From CAVWDI01 sp963753725 (GTDB lineage: Bacteria; Chloroflexota; Anaerolineae; Anaerolineales; UBA4823), in contig CAVWDI010000001.1 of the NCBI GenBank assembly GCA_963753725.1, forward strand, positions 496,001 through 560,000: 64,000 nt of DNA. Direction: 5' to 3'. Within the stretch, counting starts at the first letter, position 1; each line of letters begins with the position of its first letter. Positions 8,687 through 17,275 of the stretch are shown one piece after another. The position numbers were made by a program, and so were the translations under genes. The notes below the pieces were generated by a model that saw nothing but the letters and a program-made list of their open reading frames with translations, was not told where the DNA came from and did not search any database.

Positions 8687-9637
8687 TTATTGAACCTCAA
8701 TAATTGCTTCTGACCTGGATTTTATGATTTCTTTTCCATGAGTGATGTCCAACATTATTTGAGCGATCAATAGGTCAACGTTAGGGAATTTTTTTTCATC
8801 ACGCAGCCTGGCAATAAAATTCAATTTTAATTCCCTAGAATATAAATCCTCATCGAAATCCAACAAATGAGTTTCCATACGAGTTTCTAACGATCCTTTA
8901 TCGAAAGTAGGCCGTACTCCAATGTTTGTAACAGCACCATAAACATTTCCATTGACCGATGCAGTACATGCATAAACCCCTACTTTAGGCAAAGCCTTTT
9001 GATCCCATATTTCAAGATTGGCAGTTGGGATTCCTAATGTCCTACCACGACCATCACCAGGAATTACAATCCCCTGTATAGAATATGGTCGATCCAGCAG
9101 CTTTTGTATAAATTCAACATCCCCTTCGCTCAAAGCATTCCTAGCCATGCTCGAGGAAACGACACCTTCTTGGATTTCAACTGGAGGTAAAACATCAACC
9201 GTGTAACCGATTCTGCTACCATACTCTTTTAAGGTTGGAATGTCACCTTCCCTATCTCGACCTAATGCAAAATCATCCCCCACACAAAGGCCTTTCATTT
9301 GTAAATGTTTGTATAGAAATTCCAGGAATTCATAAGCCGAAGTCCGTGCAACATTCTTATCAAAATCTTGGGTCACTACATAATCAACACCCAAATCTCC
9401 TAGCAAATTAGCTCGCTCATCTGGGGTGGTCAAATAATATTGCCCACTTCGACCACGAAGTACCGACGCAGGATGAGGATGAAAAGTTAGCACTACAGAT
9501 GGCACAGATGATGCTTGGGCTTTAGATATGATATGGTGAGCAAGTGCTTGATGTCCAAGATGCACTCCATCAAATGATCCTATCGTTAACCAAGTATCCT
9601 TCAACTGGAGTTGACTTATTGATCGGTAATGACGCAT
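8687..9637 (-). CDS. ribF: Bifunctional riboflavin kinase / FAD synthetase
   Basis: This 316-residue enzyme converts riboflavin to FMN and then FAD. The N-terminal nucleotidyltransferase domain shows GSFDGVHLGHQAL and the VGDDFALGRDREGD signature; the C-terminal flavokinase domain shows GDGRGRTLGIPTANLE and GAVTNIGVRPTF with the terminal ETHLLDFD. Length and domain order are standard. It ends two bases before thyA and follows truB by about 95 bases, a common neighbourhood for truB-ribF in bacteria. Confidence 0.96.
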   Translation of the reverse strand: MRHYRSISQLQLKDTWLTIGSFDGVHLGHQALAHHIISKAQASSVPSVVLTFHPHPASVLRGRSGQYYLTTPDERANLLGDLGVDYVVTQDFDKNVARTSAYEFLEFLYKHLQMKGLCVGDDFALGRDREGDIPTLKEYGSRIGYTVDVLPPVEIQEGVVSSSMARNALSEGDVEFIQKLLDRPYSIQGIVIPGDGRGRTLGIPTANLEIWDQKALPKVGVYACTASVNGNVYGAVTNIGVRPTFDKGSLETRMETHLLDFDEDLYSRELKLNFIARLRDEKKFPNVDLLIAQIMLDITHGKEIIKSRSEAIIEVQ

Positions 9638-9731
9638 ATCCTATCTAACAACATATCCAAGGTTTTCTCTATGCTTACCTGGCAATCCTGCCTGATCTAT
9701 TCGATGTACAAATAGGAGAGAATGATTTCAA

Positions 9732-10655
9732 TTATGTCTGGAAAAAGACTTTTCGAGGCTGCCATTCACGTTTGTCTTCATCAACTTCCATCAACGCAAC
9801 AAGATCGCCCTGTTCGCTTACACCGCGTGCCCAACCGGATTGATCTGCTTCAGCCGGTATTCGATGTCCATGACGCACTTTTTCAACCTGGTCTGCGTTC
9901 AATTCAATTAAGGGCCAATCGGCTAAAGCCTCGGCTGCTGGTATCAAGAACTTGTACCAGTCACCTGCGTCAAATGCCTCTTGCAATCGGCGTAAAGGTA
10001 CTGCATCTCTTAGTGTAAATCGCCCGCTTTTTGTTCTCCGCAGTCCAACCAAATAAGCGCCTGTACCTAACGAATTTCCCAGGTCATTGGTCAATGAGCG
10101 CACATAAGTCCCAGAGGAACAATATACATCAATAACCGCTTCGGGAAGAGCCCATTCTAATACCTCAAGGCTGTAAACATTTATAGTCCTGGGCTCCAAC
10201 ACAACCTCTTCCCCTTTGCGCGCCAATTCGTAAGCCTTGCGACCCTTTACCTTTACGGCTGAATATGGCGGAGGAACCTGCTTGATTTCACCTACGTATT
10301 GCTGCAGCATCTCATCGAACTGTTCCTCAGTGATATCATCAAATTGATTTTGACTAGTAAAACGACCTTCCGCATCGTATGTATCTGTGGTGCTGCCAAT
10401 CCTGATTGTCGCCTGATATCGTTTATCCGAAGCCGAAACATACTCACTTAAACGAACAGCTGGACCAATCAAAATCACCAATACTCCTGAGGCTCGTGGA
10501 TCCAACGTGCCTGTATGACCCGCGCGCCGAATTCCCGTACCTCGGCGGACGGTTTGCACAACATCGTGCGAGGTCATACCTATGGGTTTGTCAACAACCA
10601 GTACACCTGAAACTGCATTTTTTATTTTTTCTGGATCGCTTTTATTATTATCCAT
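9732..10655 (-). CDS. truB: tRNA pseudouridine-55 synthase
   Basis: TruB makes the universal pseudouridine 55 in the tRNA T-loop. The N terminus GVLVVDKPIGMTSHDVV and the catalytic aspartate motif GHTGTLDPRASGVL are intact, as are YQATIRIG and the CSSGTYVRSL block. A short C-terminal PUA-like tail follows. The gene lies downstream of nrnA and upstream of ribF in the nusA-infB-rbfA transcription-translation cluster, its usual place. Confidence 0.96.
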   Translation of the reverse strand: MDNNKSDPEKIKNAVSGVLVVDKPIGMTSHDVVQTVRRGTGIRRAGHTGTLDPRASGVLVILIGPAVRLSEYVSASDKRYQATIRIGSTTDTYDAEGRFTSQNQFDDITEEQFDEMLQQYVGEIKQVPPPYSAVKVKGRKAYELARKGEEVVLEPRTINVYSLEVLEWALPEAVIDVYCSSGTYVRSLTNDLGNSLGTGAYLVGLRRTKSGRFTLRDAVPLRRLQEAFDAGDWYKFLIPAAEALADWPLIELNADQVEKVRHGHRIPAEADQSGWARGVSEQGDLVALMEVDEDKREWQPRKVFFQT

Positions 10656-10756
10656 GCTTATCTCCCCGGATGAATTTTCTTTCTAATAATAATTATATCA
10701 ATTTTTACCGTTTTAGATTTATTTATATCCACAATGAAAAAGATTCGAGTTAATTT

Positions 10757-11737
10757 TCAAATACTATTACTATCCAATAGATCGCTCGTAAGTTTAAGCA
10801 CTTTACTTTTTACTTCATCTATACTTCCATCAATTTCTGCACCGGATGCCGGAGCATGACCTCCGCCGCCAACCTGCGCCGCAATTTTTGACACATCAAA
10901 TCCAGGTTGAGCTCGCCAACTCACTTTTACTTTTTCATTCGGTTGTTCAACAAAGATCACCGCAATATCTGCTCCATCGATCGACGATAGTACATTGATC
11001 AAGTCTGCATCATCTCTACCTGGATAATTTACCTCTTTACGATCCGCAATGGTCAGCGTTGTCCAAACCAAACGATCCTTTTTTTCCAGATTGTTTAGTC
11101 CAATGCCCCAAAATTGGGTCGCTTCGAAAGACCGATTTACCATTGATCTACGATATAACTCCGGTAAATTTCCCCCTTTATCCATCAATTCCGCTGAAAT
11201 GCGTAAAACCTCTGGTGTCATATTCGAAGTACGGAAGCCCAAGGTATCCGTTACAATTCCAGTTAGTAATGCTGTAGCAACGCCATCGGTTATCGGTAAT
11301 CCGGCATAGGATATTAAGTTAAATAATATCTCTGATGTTGCAACTGCCTTTAAATCAACAAGATTTATTTTTGCAAAATTGTTATTTGTTGGGTGGTGAT
11401 CAATATTAATATCAGGTTTAATATTATTATTCCAAACCCCACCAGTTCTTTCCATATCCGAACAGTCTAATATAACCACAAAATCGTACACACCATCAGG
11501 TGTTTTCAGAACTTGATCAGCGCCAGCAATATAACCCAAATTCACGGGGACACCATCATGAGATACCATCTGGACATTCAATTTATGCGCTTTTAATGAT
11601 AAACCTAATCCTAAGAGGGACCCTATCGCATCACCATCAGGACGAATGTGAGTAACAATTAAAATGTTCTCAGCCTGTTCAAATTGATTATTTATTGAGC
11701 ACGCTAGAGAAACATCCATCATATTACTCAATTTCAT
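10757..11737 (-). CDS. nrnA: DHH/DHHA1 family bifunctional oligoribonuclease/PAP phosphatase (NrnA-like)
   Basis: The protein carries the DHH phosphoesterase motifs THIRPDGDAIGS, DCSD and INIDHHPTNN, and the DHHA1 glycine-rich motif GGGGHAPASGA near the C terminus. NrnA enzymes degrade short RNA oligonucleotides and dephosphorylate 3-prime-phosphoadenosine phosphate. The upstream reading frame extends further, but the ATG at 11737 (or the double ATG at 11722/11719) is more plausible because a longer start would overlap deep into rbfA. It overlaps or abuts the rbfA stop and sits in the usual rbfA-nrnA-truB order. Confidence 0.9.
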   Translation of the reverse strand: MKLSNMMDVSLACSINNQFEQAENILIVTHIRPDGDAIGSLLGLGLSLKAHKLNVQMVSHDGVPVNLGYIAGADQVLKTPDGVYDFVVILDCSDMERTGGVWNNNIKPDINIDHHPTNNNFAKINLVDLKAVATSEILFNLISYAGLPITDGVATALLTGIVTDTLGFRTSNMTPEVLRISAELMDKGGNLPELYRRSMVNRSFEATQFWGIGLNNLEKKDRLVWTTLTIADRKEVNYPGRDDADLINVLSSIDGADIAVIFVEQPNEKVKVSWRAQPGFDVSKIAAQVGGGGHAPASGAEIDGSIDEVKSKVLKLTSDLLDSNSI

Positions 11738-12152
11738 CTCCGAAAAGCTTGGAATCGTCTGGCGGAGACGATATTTCATTGATTTGGCTTTCACTTTTCA
11801 TTTCATCTGTCTCACTTAATGTAGCAAGAAGTTGGTCAATCCTTTCTGCACGTTCGAATGTTGGATCCCAATGAAACCGTAATCTAGGGAATGTGCGCAG
11901 TGAAATCCGAGCAGCCAGTTCTGTTCTTAAATAGCCCCTGGCGTGATTAAACCCATCTAAGATTTCTTCCGATCGCTCTGAACCGTCCAATGCAGAGTAA
12001 TATATATCAGCAAAAGCTAACTCTCTATCCACATTTACATCAGTAATGGAGACTCCCTTCAATCGAGGATCACCAATTTGAAAAATTAGGATTTCTGATA
12101 ATTCTTCCTGTATGCGTTCAGCTATGCGCTCCGCTCTTGTCGAGGTAACCAT
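11724..12152 (-). CDS. rbfA: Ribosome-binding factor A
   Basis: RbfA is a small KH-type factor for late 16S rRNA maturation and cold adaptation of the 30S subunit. The first 115 residues fit the family: TRAERIAERIQEELSEIL, the GVSITDV strand and the LRFHWDPTFERAERI segment. The acidic 25-residue tail (rich in Glu, Asp and Ser) is longer than usual and overlaps the start of nrnA. It is 30 bases downstream of infB. Confidence 0.94.
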   Translation of the reverse strand: MVTSTRAERIAERIQEELSEILIFQIGDPRLKGVSITDVNVDRELAFADIYYSALDGSERSEEILDGFNHARGYLRTELAARISLRTFPRLRFHWDPTFERAERIDQLLATLSETDEMKSESQINEISSPPDDSKLFGDEIE

Positions 12153-12181
12153 AACCTGCTCCTTAGGTAATACGATCCAAT

Positions 12182-13980
12182 TTAGACCACTGCTACTTGT
12201 TCTAATTCGAAGCTCTCTAGAATATCTCCTTCTTCGTAATCTTCAAAATCTTTAAGCGCTATGCCGCAATCAAACCCTGTTCTCACCTCTCGGACATCAT
12301 CTTGGTGATGCTTTAAAGACTTCAATTCTCCTTGAAATACTTCGATTTTCTGCCTTATTACGCGGCATTTTTGCATTCCGTTTTATCTCACCATCCAAGA
12401 CATGGCAGCCAGCAATTTTACCCACCTTCGAAATTCTAAATACCTCCCTTACTTCCGCATGACCAATTACATTTTCGACAATTTCTGGTTCGAGTAAACC
12501 TTTTAATGCTTTTTCAATGTCTTCCGTCAAACGGTAAATAATATCATAAAGTCTAATCGAAACACCTTCATCATCCGCTAATCGGACAGCAGCCGTATTA
12601 GCTTCAACATTAAATCCGATTACGATTGCTTTTGATGCTGCAGCTAACATTACATCATTTCTGCCTATATTCCCAGTTTCAGCATGAAGGATGTTGACTT
12701 TTAAATCACCTTCTCTTAAATCATTTAGCGAAGAGATAATTGGTTCGAGTGAACCTTGAACATCAGCTTTCACAATCAACCGTAATTCTTGTAACTCACC
12801 AGCCTGGAATTGATCAAACAACTGCTCTAATGTTACGGCATTTTGTGGTTTAGCCCTTCTCACTTTTTTCGCTTCCAAACGTTTGCGAGCTAAATCACGG
12901 GCTTCCCGGTCAGTACTTACAACCTGGAATATATCCCCCGCTTTCGGAACATCACTTATGCCCATTGTTGAGATTGGTGTTGAAGGACCCGCAGATTGAA
13001 TTTTATTTCCACGATAGTCGAACATAGCTCGTAACCGCCCGTAAGTGCTTCCAACAAGAAGGATTTCTCCAACTTCTAAGTTGCCGTTCTGTACAAGCAG
13101 GGTTGAAATAACTCCCCTGGCTTTGTCACGCTCAGCTTCAATAACAGTTCCAATCACTTGACCTTCCGGATTTGCCCTGATATCAATATTATCTGCGACC
13201 AAAATAATTGCTTCTAGCAAATCTTCCAAACCCTCCTGCATCTTAGCCGAAATCGGCACGATGATTGTATCTCCATCCCATTCATCAGGAATCAGACCAA
13301 TTTCTGCAAGCTGCTGTTTGGTTCGATCACTGTCAGCATTTGGTTTATCGATCTTATTTTAATGCAACCACGATCGGGACATTTGCCGCTTTTGCGTGGG
13401 CGGCTGCCTCTCGAGTTTGCGGCATGACTTCATCATCAGCTGCCACAACCAAAACGACGATGTCCGCCCCTTGTGCGCCGCGAGCCCTCATTGCTGTAAA
13501 TGAGGCATGCCCCGGAGTATCAAGGAAAGTTATAGTGCGCCCGTCATGTGCGACCTGGTATGCAGCAATATGTTGAGTTATGCCTCCAGCTTCTCCTCCG
13601 GCAACATCTGTGTCACGGATCGCATCGAGAAGGGTTGTTTTCCCATGATCAACATGTCCTAAAATTGTCACGACTGGCGGTCGAATCTCCAAATCTTCCG
13701 GATTTTCATCGGCAATAATCCTCCGCCATAATGGGATTTCTCCGGCACTTTCTTCATCCAGCTCTTCGATTGATTCGAGCCTGACCTCATAACCCATCTC
13801 AGCGGCCACGATGGCAGCCGTGTCGAAATCGATCTGTTGGTTAATATTCGCCATTACTCCATTAGCCATCAAATTTTTGATGACTTCAATAGGACTGGAA
13901 TCAATGGCTTGGGCTAGTTCTCTAACGGTTATTGTCGAAGGGAGTTCGATTATTTTTGTATCTTGTCCATTATCGCTCAT
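12182..13980 (-). CDS. infB: Translation initiation factor IF-2, with two frameshifts
   Basis: IF-2 is the GTPase that brings initiator tRNA to the 30S subunit. Residues about 1-70 form the short IF-2 N-terminal domain; the G domain has GHVDHGKTTLLD, DTPGHASF and NKID; domains II-IV follow, ending VIRQKIEVFQGELKSLKHHQ. The gene is broken twice. At 13357-13360 a run of four A (minus strand) ends the frame at VVALK, and one A fewer restores VVALNKID. At 12364-12365 an extra C breaks KM-RVIRQK. Both are single-base insertions in an indispensable gene, so error in the sequence is likely. Rebuilt length is about 598 residues, a short IF-2 lacking the long linker of enterics. Confidence 0.93.
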
Positions 13981-14207
13981 AAACCACCTCTAGGTTATTT
14001 TTATTGAATCGTGTCCCAATGAGCGATCCAGGTAAAAAATATTTCAACAATGCGTTATTTAATTAAGCTTGTTTTCCATCGCCCATTGTTTTTACAAAAC
14101 GCATTTACTTCTACCTGATTTTCAACGTTCTCTTTGGAGATCAGAAAAATTATCTCCATGACTGTGCATGTTACAACTTCCTAGAACCTTTGATAATAAG
14201 TTAATAT

Positions 14208-14507
14208 CTATTGGTCCTCAGTTGATAAAGTATCCTTAAATTCAACCAAAATAATTTTATCTTGATCGGATAAATCGGTTCTTAATGCATGTGCTATTGA
14301 ACCTTTTAATCCCTCTTCCCAGCATGAATGCTTATTATGTAAATATGCTCCTCGCCCTGCAATTTTCCCGGTCGGATCGATTTGAATACCATTTGGTGTT
14401 CGGACTATCCTGATCAATGATCGCTTAGGCAGGACTTCTCTGCAACCGATGCATGTGCGTTGAGGTACATGCTTTTTTTTCTTTGTTTTCGACACCGGCT
14501 GGCTCAT
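14208..14507 (-). CDS. ylxR: YlxR/RnpM family RNA-binding protein
   Basis: This small basic protein (99 residues) has the family signature PQRTCIGCREVLPKRSLIRIVR followed by GRGAYLHNKHSCW. YlxR (DUF448) proteins bind RNA and have been linked to RNase P regulation and nucleoid functions in Firmicutes. It lies between nusA and infB, its canonical position. The following 227 bases before infB contain no convincing gene; a ylxQ (L7Ae-like) gene often found there is absent. Confidence 0.92.
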   Translation of the reverse strand: MSQPVSKTKKKKHVPQRTCIGCREVLPKRSLIRIVRTPNGIQIDPTGKIAGRGAYLHNKHSCWEEGLKGSIAHALRTDLSDQDKIILVEFKDTLSTEDQ

Positions 14508-14521
14508 CTATTCAACAATAA

Positions 14522-16504
14522 TTACCACTGCTCTTCCCAGTCTTGTTCGTCTCGTTTGCGCTTTCTTTTTACGATGGTCGCATCTGCATCTGGATCATAC
14601 TCGATTTCAATGAACTTCTTTTTCTTCTCTTTTTTCTTTTTCTTATCAGTATCTGCATCTTCAAATTCGCCATCTTCTTGTCCAAATTCCAAAACATCTG
14701 GGCGCAATGCGAAAATTTCTTCTAAGGAACCGGCTTCCTCACCAATTTCTGGAATTTCCTCCCCCTCAAATTCCAATTCACCCTCTTCAATTTCTTCAGT
14801 TTTATCTTCGTCGATTTCTAATTCAGAAACCTTTTCAACCGTTTCCTCTACAGGCTCTCCTTCAACCTCTGCGGAAGTTTCACCCTCCTGATCTTGTTCA
14901 ACAGGTGAAATTTCCTCACCAGTTACTTCAGAGATCAATTCAGATGAATCGACATCTGCAATTTTCTCAACGGCTTCTTCTCCCTCAATTTCTTCTAGTA
15001 TTTCTTCTGGGTAAGTCAGGTTATCTAACGCTTCTTGAAGCACTTTCATACCTTTCGGACCCATACCATGCAGCGCTAATATTTTATCCGAATCAATTTC
15101 CATCTGCAGCATCAAATCGCCTACTGTTCGAAACCCGCCTTCACTAATGACTGCATAAACCCTATCTGAAACCTCAAACTTTTCTAATGGAATATCGAAT
15201 GCTTGTGGAGGTAACGTTGCACGAACTGCTTGAATTTGTTCTTCTTCTGCTTCCCTCTCTTCTTGGAATTTCTGTAAAATTCCCCTTTCCACCCGTTCAA
15301 CAAACTTTGTAATTACTTGATATTCTTCCGGAGTAACTGGGCGTCCTTCGGCCTTTTTTGCCAGAATCATTTCTACCTGAGGACAAATTTCCTGCTCTTT
15401 TTCCGCTATATGTGCATATTCGGTATCATTCTGAAGTTTGTATAGTGCGTCTGTTGCCGCTTCCGGCAAACTCTTGATATCAATCCGCCAAGAGGTTAAT
15501 TTCGCCGCCAAACGTGCATTTTGTCCATCTCGACCTATTGCCAAACTTAGTTGGTCTTCTGGAACTACAACTGTAGCAGTTTTTGATTCTTTATCTAATT
15601 GATTTAGATACACCCCTGCAACCCTGGCAGGGCTTAAAGCTTTTGCTAGATATATCGTTGGATCTGGATTCCATTCAATAACATCAATTTTCTCATCGTT
15701 AAGCTCGCGTACTATCGCTTGAATCCGTACACCTCGAATACCTACACAAGCCCCCACAGGGTCAACACCAGCCTGGAGAGCAGAAACAGCAACTTTGGAT
15801 CGATGCCCTGGTTCACGTGAAATCGATCGAATTTCAACTAATCCGTGGTAGATTTCCGGCACTTCATTTTCCAATAAACGACGTAGAAAATTCCGATGTG
15901 CCCGTGAAAGTATTATCTGAGGTCCACGTGGTGATGATTTTACTTCCAGCAACAAAGCTCGGATACGATCGTGTACCCGAAATCGTTCACGTGGAATTTG
16001 TTGGTTGCGCGGCATTATCCCTTCCGCTTTCATTTCCATGCCGACTGAAACACCCTGAACATTTATAGCCTGGACGACTCCACTTACAATCTCGCCAATC
16101 TGTTTGCTGTAATAATCAAACTGGGATTCTCGTTCTGCTTCTCGAATCCGCTGTTGGATCACCTGACGAGCGGTTTGAGCCGCGACTCGACCAAAATTTT
16201 CCGGGGTTGATTCTACGACAACCATTCCACCGATTTCAACTTCTGGATCAACCTCGCGAGCTTCTTCAAATGAGACTTCAGTGCGCGAATCCTCAACCTC
16301 TTCGACGACTTCCTTTTCTGCATAAATTGAAACTTGACCAGTCTCAGAATCAACTTCCGCTTCAATCAACTGCGCATTAGAAGCGTTTTTCGATCGGCGA
16401 TAGGCAGAGACCATGGCTGCTTTTAAAGCCTCTAAAACAACTTCTTGGGGAAGTTGTTTTTCCTCTAATACCTCATTGAATGCAAGTTCAAATTCGTTTT
16501 TCAT
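14522..16504 (-). CDS. nusA: Transcription termination/antitermination factor NusA with long acidic tail
   Basis: Domains in order: the NusA N-terminal RNA polymerase-binding domain (about 1-130), S1 (about 135-205), KH1/KH2 (about 210-345) with the signatures DPVGACVGIRG and LAIGRDGQNARLAAKL, and then a C-terminal extension. The extension has a helix-hairpin-helix-like segment near 450-490 (VGDLMLQMEIDSDKILALHGMG is the region) and a roughly 140-residue strongly acidic, Glu-rich, low-complexity part ending with a basic KKKKKEKKKK block. NusA modulates pausing, termination and antitermination. rimP, usually upstream, is not present. A hairpin with T-run lies in its leader. Confidence 0.95.
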   Translation of the reverse strand: MKNEFELAFNEVLEEKQLPQEVVLEALKAAMVSAYRRSKNASNAQLIEAEVDSETGQVSIYAEKEVVEEVEDSRTEVSFEEAREVDPEVEIGGMVVVESTPENFGRVAAQTARQVIQQRIREAERESQFDYYSKQIGEIVSGVVQAINVQGVSVGMEMKAEGIMPRNQQIPRERFRVHDRIRALLLEVKSSPRGPQIILSRAHRNFLRRLLENEVPEIYHGLVEIRSISREPGHRSKVAVSALQAGVDPVGACVGIRGVRIQAIVRELNDEKIDVIEWNPDPTIYLAKALSPARVAGVYLNQLDKESKTATVVVPEDQLSLAIGRDGQNARLAAKLTSWRIDIKSLPEAATDALYKLQNDTEYAHIAEKEQEICPQVEMILAKKAEGRPVTPEEYQVITKFVERVERGILQKFQEEREAEEEQIQAVRATLPPQAFDIPLEKFEVSDRVYAVISEGGFRTVGDLMLQMEIDSDKILALHGMGPKGMKVLQEALDNLTYPEEILEEIEGEEAVEKIADVDSSELISEVTGEEISPVEQDQEGETSAEVEGEPVEETVEKVSELEIDEDKTEEIEEGELEFEGEEIPEIGEEAGSLEEIFALRPDVLEFGQEDGEFEDADTDKKKKKEKKKKFIEIEYDPDADATIVKRKRKRDEQDWEEQW

Positions 16505-16548
16505 ACACTTCTTTTCTCCACATGGAGCTAAATACCTGATGATATGAA

Positions 16549-16576
16549 GAAAAGTGGGGGTTGCCCACTTTTCATC
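16549..16576 (-). terminator. Terminator-like hairpin between GNAT gene and nusA
   Basis: A perfect 10-bp inverted repeat (16549-16558 with 16564-16573) with a five-base loop ends in a short T-rich stretch on the minus strand. It lies 45 bases upstream of the nusA ATG and could end transcription from the GNAT gene or act as an attenuator in the nusA leader. Confidence 0.6.
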
Positions 16577-16687
16577 GATGCCAATATCAATAAAAGTAAC
16601 CGTAATAACACAAAAATTTTAACACGGAACAGATACCAGTGCAAGGCTTTTCGCAATCCTAAGGATCAATCTAACTAAATGTTAACG

Positions 16688-17218
16688 TTATTGAATACTC
16701 TTTTCCAATCTCCAGGAAGGGTCATTGACTTCTCTACGCTTACCTAAATGATCGAAGAAAAACCAACGACCAGGTTCATGTGCAATCACTTTATACCCGT
16801 GGTTTTTATAAAATCTCAATGCTGCCGAATTTTCTTTACTCACATTCAACGTAGTTTTAATAAAATTACGCTCCTTTAGATCCTTTTCAGCGGTTTCCAT
16901 TAATCGAGATCCGATACCATAACCACGGAAGGGTTCCTTTATTCGAAATGCATAAAAATAAGCCCTTTGATTGCCATCAGCTAATTCCGATCTAGGACTG
17001 TGTAGTTGTACAAAAAGTTGGCCAATCAGACCTGATCCATTTAATTCCACAACCCACAATATCGCCTTGCCATTACACGAGTTGACAAAAATTTCATTGT
17101 ACAATCTGCGATAAAAAATATATTCACCATCCCATTCTAAATCTGGCAAATCACTGCGGTTTACTTGACGAATATTTAAATTCGCATTCAATTTTTCATT
17201 CGTTGAAGAAACATTCAT
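16688..17218 (-). CDS. GNAT family N-acetyltransferase
   Basis: The GNAT fold is shown by the acetyl-CoA pyrophosphate loop RGYGIGSRLMETAEKDL and the C-terminal motif NVSKENSAALRFYKNHGYKV. The acceptor substrate cannot be told. It is downstream of the DHH-CBS-CCA gene by about 58 bases and upstream of nusA behind a hairpin. RimI-like or small-molecule acetyltransferase roles are both possible. Confidence 0.85.
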   Translation of the reverse strand: MNVSSTNEKLNANLNIRQVNRSDLPDLEWDGEYIFYRRLYNEIFVNSCNGKAILWVVELNGSGLIGQLFVQLHSPRSELADGNQRAYFYAFRIKEPFRGYGIGSRLMETAEKDLKERNFIKTTLNVSKENSAALRFYKNHGYKVIAHEPGRWFFFDHLGKRREVNDPSWRLEKSIQ

Positions 17219-17275
17219 TAGGATCTAAATATTTTTATTTATGGATACACCAGGATATTAACCTGCATTCCAATA

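Noticed and set aside
14055..14159. 34-codon minus-strand frame between ylxR and infB
   Set aside because: No SD, no recognisable product and no coding bias; probably chance in the infB leader.
14460..15147. Plus-strand frames of 143 and 146 codons opposite nusA
   Set aside because: They mirror the Glu-rich NusA tail (Ser/Phe-rich antisense) and have no SD or family features.
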